The notes under the pieces were generated by a model. It saw only the letters and a list, made by a program, of their open reading frames with translations, was not told the origin of the DNA and made no database searches. Position numbers and translations under genes: made by a program. A DNA stretch of 64,000 nt from Planctomycetota bacterium (lineage in GTDB: Bacteria > Planctomycetota > Planctomycetia > Pirellulales > Pirellulaceae), in contig CAUJKE010000206.1 of NCBI GenBank assembly GCA_963205385.1, positions 1 to 64,000 of the forward strand, given 5' to 3'. This document shows, in pieces, positions 26,395 through 36,072 of this stretch. Every line of letters starts with the position of its first letter. The first letter of the stretch is position 1.

Positions 26395-28910
26395 GGCTTG
26401 GTTTCCTGGGTCTTGTTCGGATTGACTGGCTGACACCAGAGCGAGCGCCAGTACGCCTGGTCGGTCGCATACACGTCGAGCGGACTCTTGCCCAATTCAA
26501 AACTGCCCGGCAAAACTCCGTATTGCTTCATTTCACGCACATACTCGGTTCGCGGCTGGAAGTCAGGCATGTCGAACCGTTTGATCTCGTCCAGGTTGGC
26601 CTTGCCGGCGGCGACCATCGCCAACAGTTTTTCGTAGTCCGGGTCTTTCTTGTCTGAAAACAGATTCGCCTGCGCGCCCTGCTCGCCGTGGCAAATCCCG
26701 AAGCCACCGGACTCCTTGGCGAGCGGCGCCAGTAGCAAAAGCGATTGCTCGGGACGGCTCAGGTTGAAGACAATGTGCCGGCTCAGTTGCAAACGCGGAT
26801 CGTTCACATCGAACCGCCAGAAAGAAATATCCCGCTCGTCCGCGAGCGACCGGGGCAACGTCAGGTTATTCTGGTGGCACGCAGTGCAGCGGCGCTCCAT
26901 AACCTCGGCTCCGGCCTTCGTCGTGGGCCACTGGTCGTCCGTATTCACCAACTGGTTCTGGACATATCCGCCAATCGAACCGCAACCCAGCGCCGCGTAG
27001 GTACCGGGATAGGGCGCGCCGACATCGATCCATAAGCGCAGCATGCGCCGCTCATGCTCGGTGGCCTGCACGTTGTGGTGCGAGCCGTCGAGCATCGTGA
27101 GAATGCGACTCGCCCCTGACCCCAGCGCCCGCGGCGCGTAATTGCTCTGCGGTTGGTTGCGATTGTCGTTGAACAGTTGGCGAACGGTCATGGTGAAATA
27201 GGCGTGCGAGAACATCGGTCCACGATCGCCTTCGAGAAGCACCTGGCCGGCATAGGGCCCCCCCTTGTCGGTCTTCTCGTAGCCGTGACAATCGACACAG
27301 AGCCGGTTGAGGATCGGCTGGATATCGCGCGGGAAATCGAAAACGTCGGGACAATCCTCGTAAGGTTCGATGCGGCTGGCGGGACGCGCCAGTGCCTGCA
27401 AATCATGGGCACACTGCGTGGTCTCGGTCCGTTTCTCATGGCAGCCGGCGCAACTCGTCACCTCGCCAGGCAAGACGGTGAGAAAACTTTGCATGCGTTT
27501 GACGGCCAGCTCGTCTTTGTCGAGCGCCACAAAGAATAGCGACCGCATCGCAGGCAATTCCACAAATGCGGAGCCATCCGGTTCGACCGGCACCGTGCCG
27601 AGGACGCGCTCCAGCGTGAACGAGCCGCCGTAGGTCAGGGGATCCATGCCGCCGGTGAAGTTGATCGGCTTAGGCAATGATTCCAGCACGAGCAACTTCT
27701 TGACATCGCCGCGCTGGATGCCGGTCATGCTGCGGCCGTTGTAGACATCGACGAGGACCACCTTGCCGGTTTTCTGTCCCCGGTCGGTATGATCCGAGAT
27801 CACCCGTTCACGCGCGCGGCGAATCACGGGGCGAGGTTCGTGGCATTCCAGTCCCGCCGCGGCTTCCGCAGGCGTGACGTGGTACAGCTCGCGGGTGCGA
27901 CCCTGGGCGCCATCCAAGAGCGCGATGCGCTGGCCTTGCGCGGCCATGATCGCGTCTTCCGAAAACGCCCACGGATCGCGATAGTTGGCTTCCTTGGTGA
28001 CGTGCCGCGCCGAGCCTTGATCATCCGGGCCGCGCTGCGGATCGACGATCGTGATCCGTCCGTCGTGTTCGCGTTGGCCATGCCCTGGCGAGAAAATCGC
28101 GACCACTTTGTTGGAATCGGGAATCGGCTTGGCGTCGATCATCACGATGCCGGGGTGCATGTTGCCGTAGTACACCATCTGTTTCGTGCCGTCTGGATTG
28201 GCCGTCCACAGATGGTGATAGTCGACCTGCGAACGATCGACATATTCCCAGCGCTGATAGAGCACGCGCCCGTCAGGCAACGGCCACGGCGTATTGTCGT
28301 GTTCCAGGTTAGCCGAGATGGCGTGGATGTTGTTGCCGTCCGCGTCGCACCGGTGCAGTACGGCCACGCGCGTCACCCAGCAATTCACCCAACGGTTGCA
28401 GCGACTCGAGACGAAGACGATCCGGTCATCCGGCAGGTAAGCCGGTTCAAAGTCGTCGAACGGCCCGTCCGTCAACTGCCGCAAATTGCCGCCGTCGAGG
28501 TCGATTTCATACAAGTGGTAATGCTTGCTGTCCCCCTTGCGATAGGAGAACAGAATCTTACCGCCATCGTAGTGAACCACCGGATCGCGGACGCCCCCTG
28601 CGGGATCATCGACGAGAGCCTGCACCTTGCCGGTCGCCAGGTCAAGCCGGCAAAGCTTGCCGCCATTGCCATACGCCGGCTTGTCTTCCTCGTAGGAGTA
28701 ATGGCTGAAGTTGGCGTACCAGTGTCCGTCCTTGCCAGGCTGGCGGAGCGCGAACACGATCTCTTTCACGTTCGCGAGCGCGCCATCAAGCGCCGCAGGC
28801 AACTTCGTGTCGCGGGTTGCCTCGGGGGTTTGCGCTGTCACGGTGGAGAGCGAACTGAGCGCCAACAGCGCGCCGAGCACAACCGTCCCCGTCATTAGGC
28901 GAACGCTCAT
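26391..28910 (-). CDS. HzsA-related tri-haem propeller protein, minimal architecture
   Basis: At 839 residues this is the shortest of the HzsA-related proteins here and has only the core: signal peptide (MSVRLMTGTVVLGALLALSSLSTVTA), TolB/HzsA-like propeller (VVHYDGGKILFSYRKGD, YLPDDRIVFVSSRCNRW, LPDGRVLYQRWEYVD), and a haem-rich C-terminal half with CAGCH at Cys487, CVDCH at Cys538 and CTACH near residue 679. It is therefore the best reference for the family core, to which paralogues add modules. AAAGGA precedes ATG 28910. It is the second gene of the block that starts with the YVTN cytochrome at 30940 and overlaps the next gene by four bases. The reaction is unknown; a multi-haem electron-transfer or oxidase role is likely. 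Confidence 0.82.
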   Translation of the reverse strand: MSVRLMTGTVVLGALLALSSLSTVTAQTPEATRDTKLPAALDGALANVKEIVFALRQPGKDGHWYANFSHYSYEEDKPAYGNGGKLCRLDLATGKVQALVDDPAGGVRDPVVHYDGGKILFSYRKGDSKHYHLYEIDLDGGNLRQLTDGPFDDFEPAYLPDDRIVFVSSRCNRWVNCWVTRVAVLHRCDADGNNIHAISANLEHDNTPWPLPDGRVLYQRWEYVDRSQVDYHHLWTANPDGTKQMVYYGNMHPGIVMIDAKPIPDSNKVVAIFSPGHGQREHDGRITIVDPQRGPDDQGSARHVTKEANYRDPWAFSEDAIMAAQGQRIALLDGAQGRTRELYHVTPAEAAAGLECHEPRPVIRRARERVISDHTDRGQKTGKVVLVDVYNGRSMTGIQRGDVKKLLVLESLPKPINFTGGMDPLTYGGSFTLERVLGTVPVEPDGSAFVELPAMRSLFFVALDKDELAVKRMQSFLTVLPGEVTSCAGCHEKRTETTQCAHDLQALARPASRIEPYEDCPDVFDFPRDIQPILNRLCVDCHGYEKTDKGGPYAGQVLLEGDRGPMFSHAYFTMTVRQLFNDNRNQPQSNYAPRALGSGASRILTMLDGSHHNVQATEHERRMLRLWIDVGAPYPGTYAALGCGSIGGYVQNQLVNTDDQWPTTKAGAEVMERRCTACHQNNLTLPRSLADERDISFWRFDVNDPRLQLSRHIVFNLSRPEQSLLLLAPLAKESGGFGICHGEQGAQANLFSDKKDPDYEKLLAMVAAGKANLDEIKRFDMPDFQPRTEYVREMKQYGVLPGSFELGKSPLDVYATDQAYWRSLWCQPVNPNKTQETKP

Positions 28911-29005
28911 GGCCTTTCCTTTCGGAGTGCGTTGTCCAAGTTAAGACTGAGGATCCCGCCTGACGCTTCGAGTTGGCCGAACCGCGAGGACGGATCAGGG
29001 GTTCG

Positions 29006-30940
29006 TCACAACGACAACACGTAGTCGACCAGGTCATCGATCTCCTGCGGAGTGAGGCCCTTGGCCTTGCCGTGATGTCCATCCTCGTTATGCGTGGTGA
29101 GGACGTCTTTGATGGTCAACGCGCGGCCATCGTGGAGATAGGGCGCGGTGCGATACGCTTCGACGAGCGACGGCGTGTTGTACCGTTCGTCTGGTTCGTT
29201 GGCGCTCAGCACGCCGACGTTGTGCATCAGGTTGTCGGTGAAGATTGGCGCCGGGTGGCAGCGGGCGCAGCCGGCTTTACCCTCGAATAATACCTGGCCA
29301 CGCGCCGCCGTCTCGGTGAGCTTGCCATCGACGGTCAGATGATAGCTCGGCACCGGGGTGAGCGACGTCAGATAGGCGTACAGGTCGTCCACTTGCGCCG
29401 CGGTCGGCACCAGCATGTTGGTGAACTTCAGTCCTCCCTCGGTGCAGGCCTTGGCCGACGCAATGGTCGCCCGACGATTGAGCGGTTCGGTCTTGTGCAG
29501 CCAAAGCAGATTCATCGTGTCCTTGGCGTTGCCGATGCCGTCGCCGAGGAAGTCCCATCGCAAGCCGTCGACGCGGCCTTCGTTGGGATGGCAAGTCGCG
29601 CAACTGTGCCAATGTTGAAAGGCATGCGTTGCGTCGTGGAAGATTTGCTCGCCGCGGCGCACGTCGTTGGTCTGGGGCTGCGCGCCAAGCGAGATCGTCT
29701 CCACGACCTTCCCATTAGCGGCATCCAGCACCGCGAGCGAACCCGAGAAATAGTTGGTCACCAACAACTGCTGTTCATCAGGCGTGAGGGCGATCCCCCG
29801 CGGACCGTTGCCGCCTGAGGCAAAGCGGCGAATGGCGCCTGCGATGTAGAGGGCGGTGAGATCGTTCTCGAGTTCAACGACTTGCTGCGGATCCTCCTTG
29901 ATGCGCATCCAGATGTTGGGTTGCGAGCCGTCTTTCAACGCCGCCAGTTCCGCCGGTACGTCGCCGGCCAACAGCCGATGCACCAGACCAATGTCAATCT
30001 GCGAAATCGAATGGACGCCGGCATGACTAATCCAGAGCCGCGATCCATCGCGGGAGCAGACCACCGCGTAGGGATCCGCCGCCCCTTGCGTCAGGTCGTC
30101 CAGCAGCACCGTTACCGGCCGCGTGCCTTGGGCGATGTCGATGACCGACAGCGCGAACGTGTTGACCCAGCCCCGTTCCAGTTGTGTGATCGGCAGATTG
30201 AATCGCCCCAGCGGGTGCACGACGTAGGCCAGCTTTCCGTCGGGGCTGACGCACGCGCCATAAACGGCGGTCGAACCGAGCGGCAACTTCACCGACGCGG
30301 CCACCGCGAGCTTGGCGTTATCAAGGATGCTCACCTCGGCGGCCAGTTGCGGATCGTCGCCGACGCCGTGGGGTAGCAGGTTGGTGACGATCGCAAACCG
30401 CTCGTCCGGCGTGAACACGACGGAGCTTGGCTCGCGCCGCACGGGGATTTCGCCAATCGTCTTGCCTTGCGCCAAATCGATGACCGTGACGCTGTGACGG
30501 TCCTGGTTGCAGACCAACAACCGCTTCGCGTTCTCGGCAATCGCCACGGCGGTTGGCCAACGGCCCACGTCAAAACGCGATGCGACGGACGACGCGCTCG
30601 TGTCGATCACGGCCACTGTCCCCGCGCCGTGCTCAGCCACGTACAGCCGCTTGCCGTCAGCCGATAGCGCCAGCCCTCGCGGTTGGCCGTGCAGCGCGAC
30701 TTCGCCGAGCTTCTTCTTGCCGGCGATGTCCAGCACCGTCACGTTGCCCGCCGTGCGGTCGGAGACGTACGCCGTCTTGCCGTCGGGCGAGACCACCACC
30801 GCGATGGGCGAACGGTAGGCGTCCTGTTTGGCGTCGGCGTTTTCCGCTCCCACGACCGGAATGTTCCCAGCCGCTAACCACACACCAACGAGCGCGTGCG
30901 CGACTGTCAGCAAGGCGAACTGTAGACCTCGATTAAGCAT
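29006..30940 (-). CDS. YVTN beta-propeller fused to di-haem (MauG/CCP-like) cytochrome c
   Basis: The 644-residue exported protein has YVTN-type propeller repeats over about residues 40-420 (VVSPDGKTAYVSDRTAGNVTVLD, LSADGKRLYVAEHGAGTVAVID) and a cytochrome module with two CXXCH sites, CATCH at Cys447 and CARCH at Cys558. The spacing and the phrases WHSCATCHPNEGRVDGLRWDF, PIFTDNLMHNVG and YLHDGRALTIKDVL are those of MauG/cytochrome c peroxidase-like di-haem proteins. Such proteins reduce peroxide or oxidise partner proteins in the periplasm. AGGAG lies 8 bases before ATG 30940. It opens the second minus-strand block; an exact operator-like palindrome lies about 170 bases upstream. The gene at 46733 has the same architecture and also opens a block. 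Confidence 0.85.
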   Translation of the reverse strand: MLNRGLQFALLTVAHALVGVWLAAGNIPVVGAENADAKQDAYRSPIAVVVSPDGKTAYVSDRTAGNVTVLDIAGKKKLGEVALHGQPRGLALSADGKRLYVAEHGAGTVAVIDTSASSVASRFDVGRWPTAVAIAENAKRLLVCNQDRHSVTVIDLAQGKTIGEIPVRREPSSVVFTPDERFAIVTNLLPHGVGDDPQLAAEVSILDNAKLAVAASVKLPLGSTAVYGACVSPDGKLAYVVHPLGRFNLPITQLERGWVNTFALSVIDIAQGTRPVTVLLDDLTQGAADPYAVVCSRDGSRLWISHAGVHSISQIDIGLVHRLLAGDVPAELAALKDGSQPNIWMRIKEDPQQVVELENDLTALYIAGAIRRFASGGNGPRGIALTPDEQQLLVTNYFSGSLAVLDAANGKVVETISLGAQPQTNDVRRGEQIFHDATHAFQHWHSCATCHPNEGRVDGLRWDFLGDGIGNAKDTMNLLWLHKTEPLNRRATIASAKACTEGGLKFTNMLVPTAAQVDDLYAYLTSLTPVPSYHLTVDGKLTETAARGQVLFEGKAGCARCHPAPIFTDNLMHNVGVLSANEPDERYNTPSLVEAYRTAPYLHDGRALTIKDVLTTHNEDGHHGKAKGLTPQEIDDLVDYVLSL

Positions 30941-31279
30941 GACTTGGTCTCCTGTTATCAGAAACGATCCGAGCGGGGATGCTGGCGAACAATGACGATG
31001 GCGTTATCCGCGACACACGATGTCTCATCCGGTCAACGGATCGAGGCGGGATGTCTGTGGACAAGCAATGGGGCGGGCGAGTGTTGGCAAATATAGGTGA
31101 CACGAAAGCTCTAAACAGAACAAACAGAGTTTAGTATAGGGCGTTACGGAAAGCAACACCGAGCCTGCCCACCCGCTTTTGCCCACGCAATTGGCGGCGT
31201 CTCGCGCGTTCGTGCGAGTCGGTTCAGGCTCCTTGGACGCAATTTGGGCGAAGCGCGGGTTGCGTTGAAAACGGTCGTC
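30941..31279. other. Intergenic regulatory region between the two minus-strand blocks
   Basis: This 339-base gap is the largest break in the 34-kb minus-strand run and separates DUF1080 from the YVTN cytochrome gene. It holds the palindrome at 31111-31134 and a minus-strand TATACT at 31138-31133 directly upstream of it that could be a -10 box; no good -35 box stands 16-18 bases further up. I see no open frame of note. Confidence 0.6.
31111..31134. promoter_or_regulatory. Operator-like palindrome CTAAAC-N12-GTTTAG, exact copy
   Basis: CTAAAC at 31111-31116 and GTTTAG at 31129-31134 are perfect inverted arms around a 12-base spacer. The same arms and spacing recur exactly at 50624-50647. It overlaps by two bases the 3' end of a minus-strand TATACT (31138-31133), so a protein bound here would block the promoter of the cytochrome/HzsA-related block starting at 30940. 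Confidence 0.7.
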
Positions 31280-31987
31280 TTACTTGAGAACGCGGATTCG
31301 CAGGTCTTTGAACTCGACCTTCATCGGCGGCCCCTGGTGCATCTGCAGAGCGATGATGCCGCGCGGGAGCGCGAACTTTTCCTGGTGGTCTTCCACCTGG
31401 CACATGAGTTGCCCGTTGATCCACAGTGAGATGTTCGGGCCGTCGGCGAGGATGCGATAGTCGTTCCAGTCGTCGGGCTTGACCGCTGCCAGCAACTTCT
31501 TGGAATCGCCGAATGTGGTGATCGTTTTGTTGCCGGCCGCGTCGATCTGCACCCGCTGCCCACGCTCCGCGACCAGGCCCCGCTCGTGCTGATATAAGCA
31601 GCCGGTATATTCCCCGGCGGTGTCAAGGTCTGCCTGATAGCCCCACGTGTCCCACTCCGCTCGGCGCTGGCTACGGAACTGAATGCCGGAGTTGGCCTTT
31701 CCGCCAATGCGGTAAGTGGCGCGCATTTCAAAGTTCGCGGGCTCACCGTCTTTCCAGTAAAGGTAGTGCGACCGCTGGCAAGGCTTTTCTGGCGTGCTCT
31801 CGGCCACGAGAACGCCATCGCGAACTTCCCACCAACCTGGCGATCCTTCCCAGCCTGTCAGATCCTTGCCATTGAACATCGACACGAATTCAGCGTTGGA
31901 TTCGCCTTCGGCCGCGCAGGTGCTCATGGTTGCGGCGATCCAGATGCTCAGCAGACAGACCGAAACGCAAACTCTTAGCGAGATCAT
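31280..31987 (-). CDS. DUF1080 (3-keto-disaccharide hydrolase-like) secreted protein
   Basis: A 235-residue protein with a signal peptide (MISLRVCVSVCLLSIWIAATMSTCAAE) and one DUF1080 domain filling the rest. Family hallmarks are visible: FVSMFNGKDLTGWEGSPGWWEVRDGVLVAE in pieces from about residue 36, FEMRATYRIGGKANSGIQFRS, and the final IALQMHQGPPMKVEFKDLRIRVL. The fold is a concanavalin-like sandwich; members are proposed to cleave 3-keto-glycosides made by sugar dehydrogenases, which fits a neighbourhood of dehydrogenase-like haem proteins. AAGGAG lies 6 bases before ATG 31987. It is the last gene of the first block, 46 bases after the BNR_4 gene. Confidence 0.85.
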   Translation of the reverse strand: MISLRVCVSVCLLSIWIAATMSTCAAEGESNAEFVSMFNGKDLTGWEGSPGWWEVRDGVLVAESTPEKPCQRSHYLYWKDGEPANFEMRATYRIGGKANSGIQFRSQRRAEWDTWGYQADLDTAGEYTGCLYQHERGLVAERGQRVQIDAAGNKTITTFGDSKKLLAAVKPDDWNDYRILADGPNISLWINGQLMCQVEDHQEKFALPRGIIALQMHQGPPMKVEFKDLRIRVLK

Positions 31988-32033
31988 AGGAGGCTCCTTG
32001 GGTGGTTAGCGGTGACTTGGCGCACCGCAACGT

Positions 32034-33407
32034 TCATGGTTTGTCCACAGGCTCGGCGCGGACGAGCTTACAAAGACGCAACATCGCCGGCGGCGGTAGT
32101 GGACCGTTGCGCGGGCGATCGTGGTTGGCCGGCAACGTGGCCCAGGTCAAAACGTAACGCACATGCGGATCGTTCGACTTGCCGAGATCGCCCGCCTGGC
32201 GCGCGCCGACGCCTTCAAATTGGATTTCGGATTGGTTCAGTTCGGCCGGTAATTCGCGTTGCGGCGGTGTGACGTTCGCCGTCACAGGCTGGAGCGTCGT
32301 TTCGTCAAACGCGACGGACCCTCTTCCATAGTCTCGATGATGATAGCCGACGATCCACGCGCCCTCTGGGGTGCGCTGGGGCGTGGCAATTTGAATGCCG
32401 ATAAACGGCATCGCCCCGCCGCCGGAAAACTTCACCGGTTGCTCCCACGCGGTAAGGGATTGGATGGTCCACTTCCCGTCGTCAAAGCGGGCCGCGTAAA
32501 TTTGCATGTTTCCGCTAGAATCGGACTTGTGATACACAATCAGCGGACGTTGCAGTGAGTCAAACACGAGGTGCGAACCGCCGTTAATCATGCCACCGCC
32601 GGACGGAACCGGGTCGACGATCAGGCCTTTGGTCGCGAGGGTCATTGGCAATGCGATCGGCTCGCCGGCAGCGGTCTCCCAATGAATGAGGTCGGGACTG
32701 CGCGCGTAGGAGAGATTGTTGTTCGTCGCGCAGTCAGGCGTGTCGCGCCAGACCCAATGGACGTGAAAACGTTTGTCGGGGCCTGCGATTGGTCCCAGCG
32801 GATACGCGTTCCGCTGGCCTTGCCCGTCGAACAACGGCGTTTGCAGCAAGCGCGACCAGGTTTGCGTCTTGTCGTCATACACGTTGTAAAGTCGCCGGCC
32901 GTTACCGCTGCTGCCGTCGCGGTAATGAAAGATCAATCGCCCCGCCGCGTCGCGCATGAAAACCGGGTAAGTGCAGCGCGCTTCGTCTTGACCGGTCATC
33001 GCCTTGCGCCGCAGTGTCGTGATGTCCCCCGGCGATTCTGTACAAAAATAGACCAAAGGGACGCAGTGCATGTTGCCTGCGAGGTGCAGATTGCCGGCGG
33101 CGTCGCACGCCATCGTAAGGTAGTTATGCGAATCCCAGCCGACCTTCGAGTCGAGCTTGACCGTCTGCCACTGACGCTGGTCGAGCGCGCGCGTCGCCAC
33201 GGTCAGTTGGTGTTGCGCGTTATAATAGGCCACATACTGGCGCTCGCCAGCGGTTAGGAGCGAAAACCCAACCGGAAACCACGAGGGGACCGCCTCGATA
33301 TCGATCCGCTCCTCCACACGCCAGAGCGATTCGCCGGCCTGCGCAATTCCGCCGGCTAGCATGATGGCCAGCACGAGTGCGCTTAGCAGGTTTGTTTTCA
33401 GATTCAT
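32034..33407 (-). CDS. BNR_4 seven-bladed propeller, possible PL24/PL25-like polysaccharide lyase
   Basis: A 457-residue exported protein (signal MNLKTNLLSALVLAIMLAGGIAQA) of the BNR_4 propeller family. Candidate catalytic residues are His94 (WDSHNYL), His114 (GNMHC), Tyr147 (RCTYPVF) and Arg163 (FHYRDG). The spacing His-20-His and Tyr-16-Arg equals what I recall for the catalytic set of PL25 ulvan lyase (His123, His143, Tyr188, Arg204), a homologous propeller. That would make it an eliminase on uronic-acid-containing, possibly sulfated, glycan; the alternative is a non-catalytic BNR propeller. It lies 45 bases after a PVC-type protein and 46 before DUF1080, and AAAGAG precedes the ATG. Confidence 0.75.
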   Translation of the reverse strand: MNLKTNLLSALVLAIMLAGGIAQAGESLWRVEERIDIEAVPSWFPVGFSLLTAGERQYVAYYNAQHQLTVATRALDQRQWQTVKLDSKVGWDSHNYLTMACDAAGNLHLAGNMHCVPLVYFCTESPGDITTLRRKAMTGQDEARCTYPVFMRDAAGRLIFHYRDGSSGNGRRLYNVYDDKTQTWSRLLQTPLFDGQGQRNAYPLGPIAGPDKRFHVHWVWRDTPDCATNNNLSYARSPDLIHWETAAGEPIALPMTLATKGLIVDPVPSGGGMINGGSHLVFDSLQRPLIVYHKSDSSGNMQIYAARFDDGKWTIQSLTAWEQPVKFSGGGAMPFIGIQIATPQRTPEGAWIVGYHHRDYGRGSVAFDETTLQPVTANVTPPQRELPAELNQSEIQFEGVGARQAGDLGKSNDPHVRYVLTWATLPANHDRPRNGPLPPPAMLRLCKLVRAEPVDKP

Positions 33408-33452
33408 GGAAATAACTCTTTCGATTCGCGTTTCGATGCCGCCACGACATTG

Positions 33453-36014
33453 TTAGTTTGATCGATAGCGTTGGTCCTCGCGACTGCCTGCGGCTTGCAG
33501 GTAGGCGATCAGGTCAAGCAGTTCCTGGTCGTTGAGTGGATCGATCAAGCCCACCGGCATTTGCGAAACTTGGGAGACGTGCATCTCATCAACATCGTCG
33601 CGTTGGATCACCTGCGGTTGGTTGCCGCCATCGACCGTGTAGACGTAGAGTTGGTCGCCGATCGAAACGACGCGGCCGACCAACACCCGGCCGTCGGTCG
33701 TGAGCAGTTGCTGCGAACCGTATTGATCGGAGATCACTTTGCTTGGCTCGAGCACCGAGTCGAGCATGTCGGCGAGCGAGTACTTTCTCAGGGCCGTCGA
33801 AAGATCGGGGCCGACGGCGCCCCCTTCGCCATTGAGACGGTGACAGTTGGCGCACTGCGCGTGAAACAGATTGCGTCCGGCGTCGTAATTTGCCGGATGC
33901 GTTGGTTTTTCGAGGACGGCTAACGCCTCGGTCTTGGTCCATTTCCGCGCCGGTCCCTGAGGCGGCGTGGGGATGAACGTCTGGCCCGCGAGCGATTGGC
34001 TGGCCAATTCGCCGAGCGCGGCTTGCTCGGCCGGCGAACAGGTTTTCAAAGCGTCGCTACGGATGTTCGTGAGAAAACCAGTGTAGCTGTTTCCGCCAGG
34101 ATATTGCGCCAGCCGCGGGAACAGGGAGAAATATTCTCGGCGCTGTTCGCTGGTCCAGCCCTCCTTGACGTTGCGCAAGACAAACAGCAGTTGGATCGCC
34201 CGCGCCGGCGGAATGTTCTCCAGCATTCTCGCCACCGTGCCGCCGTAGCGGTCGTTACGTGCGACGAGCGCTCCCCAGTTGGGCGTCTTCTCCGGGCCAA
34301 GGTGCTCGATGAGCGCGAGCGCCTTTTCGATAATCGACGGGGCGCGAAGATAGACGAGCAGGCGAGCCAGTTCCGTATTCACTGCGTCGGACTTGCTCGG
34401 AAAGAGCGGGTCGAGTCGCGCAACCAAGGCCGCCCGCGCGGGATCATCGGGTTCACCCAGGCGAACGAAAGCGAGTTGATACGCGCGCAACAGGCCGAGT
34501 TGCTCCTCTTCGGAAAGAGCCGCGAAGCGAAGTCTTGCGAGCGATGCAAGCACGGCCGGTTGATCGGCTGGTTGGCCTTGCCGAGCCAGCGCGATCATCG
34601 CGTTGATGGTCGCTAGCGGCGTCTCGATTGCGAGCGCGCTCTCTCGCCAGGTTGTGAGGGGTTGGTGTTCCAGTGCGACGCGCGCGGCATAACGGAGGAA
34701 TCGATCGTCGCTGCCAAGCTGCGCGAAGATCAGATCCACATCGGCCGCGCCTCCTGCGTGCATCGCCTCGAGCCGCCGCCGCAGAGCCCGCTGCTCGGCG
34801 CCGGCTTGGTTGCGCAGCTCGACCGGCGCAGTCGACTCGCCGCCGATATATCGCGCGCGATAGAGATAGGTTTGAGTGCCCCAGCCGCCGGTGATGAAGT
34901 ACATGGCGCCATCGAGTCCGATCACGGCATCGGTGACTGCCAGCGGCTGGCCGACGATGAAATCTTCCTTGTTGGCGGTGTAACTTGAACCGTGCGGCGT
35001 CAACCAGACAGCGTGAATGGTGCTGTATGTCCAGTCGAGCAAGAAGCAGGCCCGCTGGTATTTCGCGGGAAATTTCGCACCTGCGCCAAATACCACCCCC
35101 GTCGGCGAACCGGGACCAAGATCGAGCGCACCGGGGAGCGAATCCTCGTAATACGCAGGCCACTTTCCGGTTCCGCTGCGCCAACCGAATTCGCTGCCGC
35201 TGGTAGCGTGAACGACGCGCGTCGGCCGGTACCAGGGGAGCCCCATGTCCCATTCCATGTCCGCGTCATAGGTGATCAACTCGCCATCGGCGTTAAACGC
35301 CAGATCGTACTGATTGCGGTAGCCGATGCTGAAGACCTGACGCTGCTGGCCATCGGGGCTAACCTGGCAGATCCAACCGCCGGGCGCGAGTCGGCCGGCG
35401 GCGTGGCCGTTGGCGTCCCATTGTCGCGGCAGCAACAAATCCTCGGCCCAATTGCGCGGGATCCGGCTGCCGGAGAGTTCCTGAGGTAAATCGCTGTGGT
35501 TGCCGCCGGCGACGTAAAGCGACTTGCCGTCAGGCGCCAGCGCGATGCCGTGCTGGCCATGTCCGCCTGCGCCGGTGCTCGCCATGATGAGACTGGCCGA
35601 ATCGACGCGGCCGTCGGCGTCGGTATCGATCGCCCGGAATAGGCCCCGGCCATCGACATGCAAATAGAGCGAATCAAACGCCCACAACAGCCCTTGAGCA
35701 CCGCCTACTTGGATCGGCAACTTTTCAACCGTGGCGCTCGCATCCTGCGCGTCGAGCGCAGGCAAGGTGATCAGAAAGACTCCCTTATTCCCCTCATCGC
35801 TCGCGATCAGTCGGCCTTGAGCGTCAACCGTCAGTGACGCCCAAGACCCCATCGCACTGCTGGGAACTTTGAAGATCGCCTCGACCACAAAGCCCGGCGG
35901 CGCGGTGATGGCAGGCTCACTAGCCGCCGCCGCACTCGGTTCGTCACCCGCCAGCAGCGAACTAGCGCCCAAAAGAAAACCGAAAGTGATTATCAGCGTG
36001 AAGATGCGCATCAT
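33453..36014 (-). CDS. PVC-type haem-binding CxxCH protein: propeller, HEAT, cytochrome c
   Basis: An 853-residue exported protein starting MMRIFTLIITFGFLLGASSLLA. Residues about 45-400 form a sorbosone-dehydrogenase-like propeller (DAQGRLIASDEGNKGVFLI, LAPDGKSLYVAGGNHSDLP, GLDGAMYFITGGWGTQTYLYR), about 410-650 are helical HEAT-like repeats, and the C-terminal cytochrome c module has CANCH at Cys721 followed by RLNGEGGAVGPDLS and the family tail LTTDGRVLVGRVVS. Probable periplasmic dehydrogenase with its own electron acceptor; substrate unknown. GAGGAA precedes ATG 36014, and the in-frame extension to 36098 lacks a signal. It follows the ThuA-PVC protein by 58 bases in the same direction. Confidence 0.82.
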   Translation of the reverse strand: MMRIFTLIITFGFLLGASSLLAGDEPSAAAASEPAITAPPGFVVEAIFKVPSSAMGSWASLTVDAQGRLIASDEGNKGVFLITLPALDAQDASATVEKLPIQVGGAQGLLWAFDSLYLHVDGRGLFRAIDTDADGRVDSASLIMASTGAGGHGQHGIALAPDGKSLYVAGGNHSDLPQELSGSRIPRNWAEDLLLPRQWDANGHAAGRLAPGGWICQVSPDGQQRQVFSIGYRNQYDLAFNADGELITYDADMEWDMGLPWYRPTRVVHATSGSEFGWRSGTGKWPAYYEDSLPGALDLGPGSPTGVVFGAGAKFPAKYQRACFLLDWTYSTIHAVWLTPHGSSYTANKEDFIVGQPLAVTDAVIGLDGAMYFITGGWGTQTYLYRARYIGGESTAPVELRNQAGAEQRALRRRLEAMHAGGAADVDLIFAQLGSDDRFLRYAARVALEHQPLTTWRESALAIETPLATINAMIALARQGQPADQPAVLASLARLRFAALSEEEQLGLLRAYQLAFVRLGEPDDPARAALVARLDPLFPSKSDAVNTELARLLVYLRAPSIIEKALALIEHLGPEKTPNWGALVARNDRYGGTVARMLENIPPARAIQLLFVLRNVKEGWTSEQRREYFSLFPRLAQYPGGNSYTGFLTNIRSDALKTCSPAEQAALGELASQSLAGQTFIPTPPQGPARKWTKTEALAVLEKPTHPANYDAGRNLFHAQCANCHRLNGEGGAVGPDLSTALRKYSLADMLDSVLEPSKVISDQYGSQQLLTTDGRVLVGRVVSIGDQLYVYTVDGGNQPQVIQRDDVDEMHVSQVSQMPVGLIDPLNDQELLDLIAYLQAAGSREDQRYRSN

Positions 36015-36072
36015 GGCAGACGGTTCCTCGCTTGCGCGTTCAATGTATTGCGACAATTCATGTTTCAATTCT

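Noticed and set aside
27789..28898. Plus-strand open frame of 369 codons opposite the HzsA-related gene at 26391-28910
   Set aside because: The minus strand carries a signal peptide, propeller motifs and CXXCH sites; the plus-strand translation is arginine/valine-rich with no domain.
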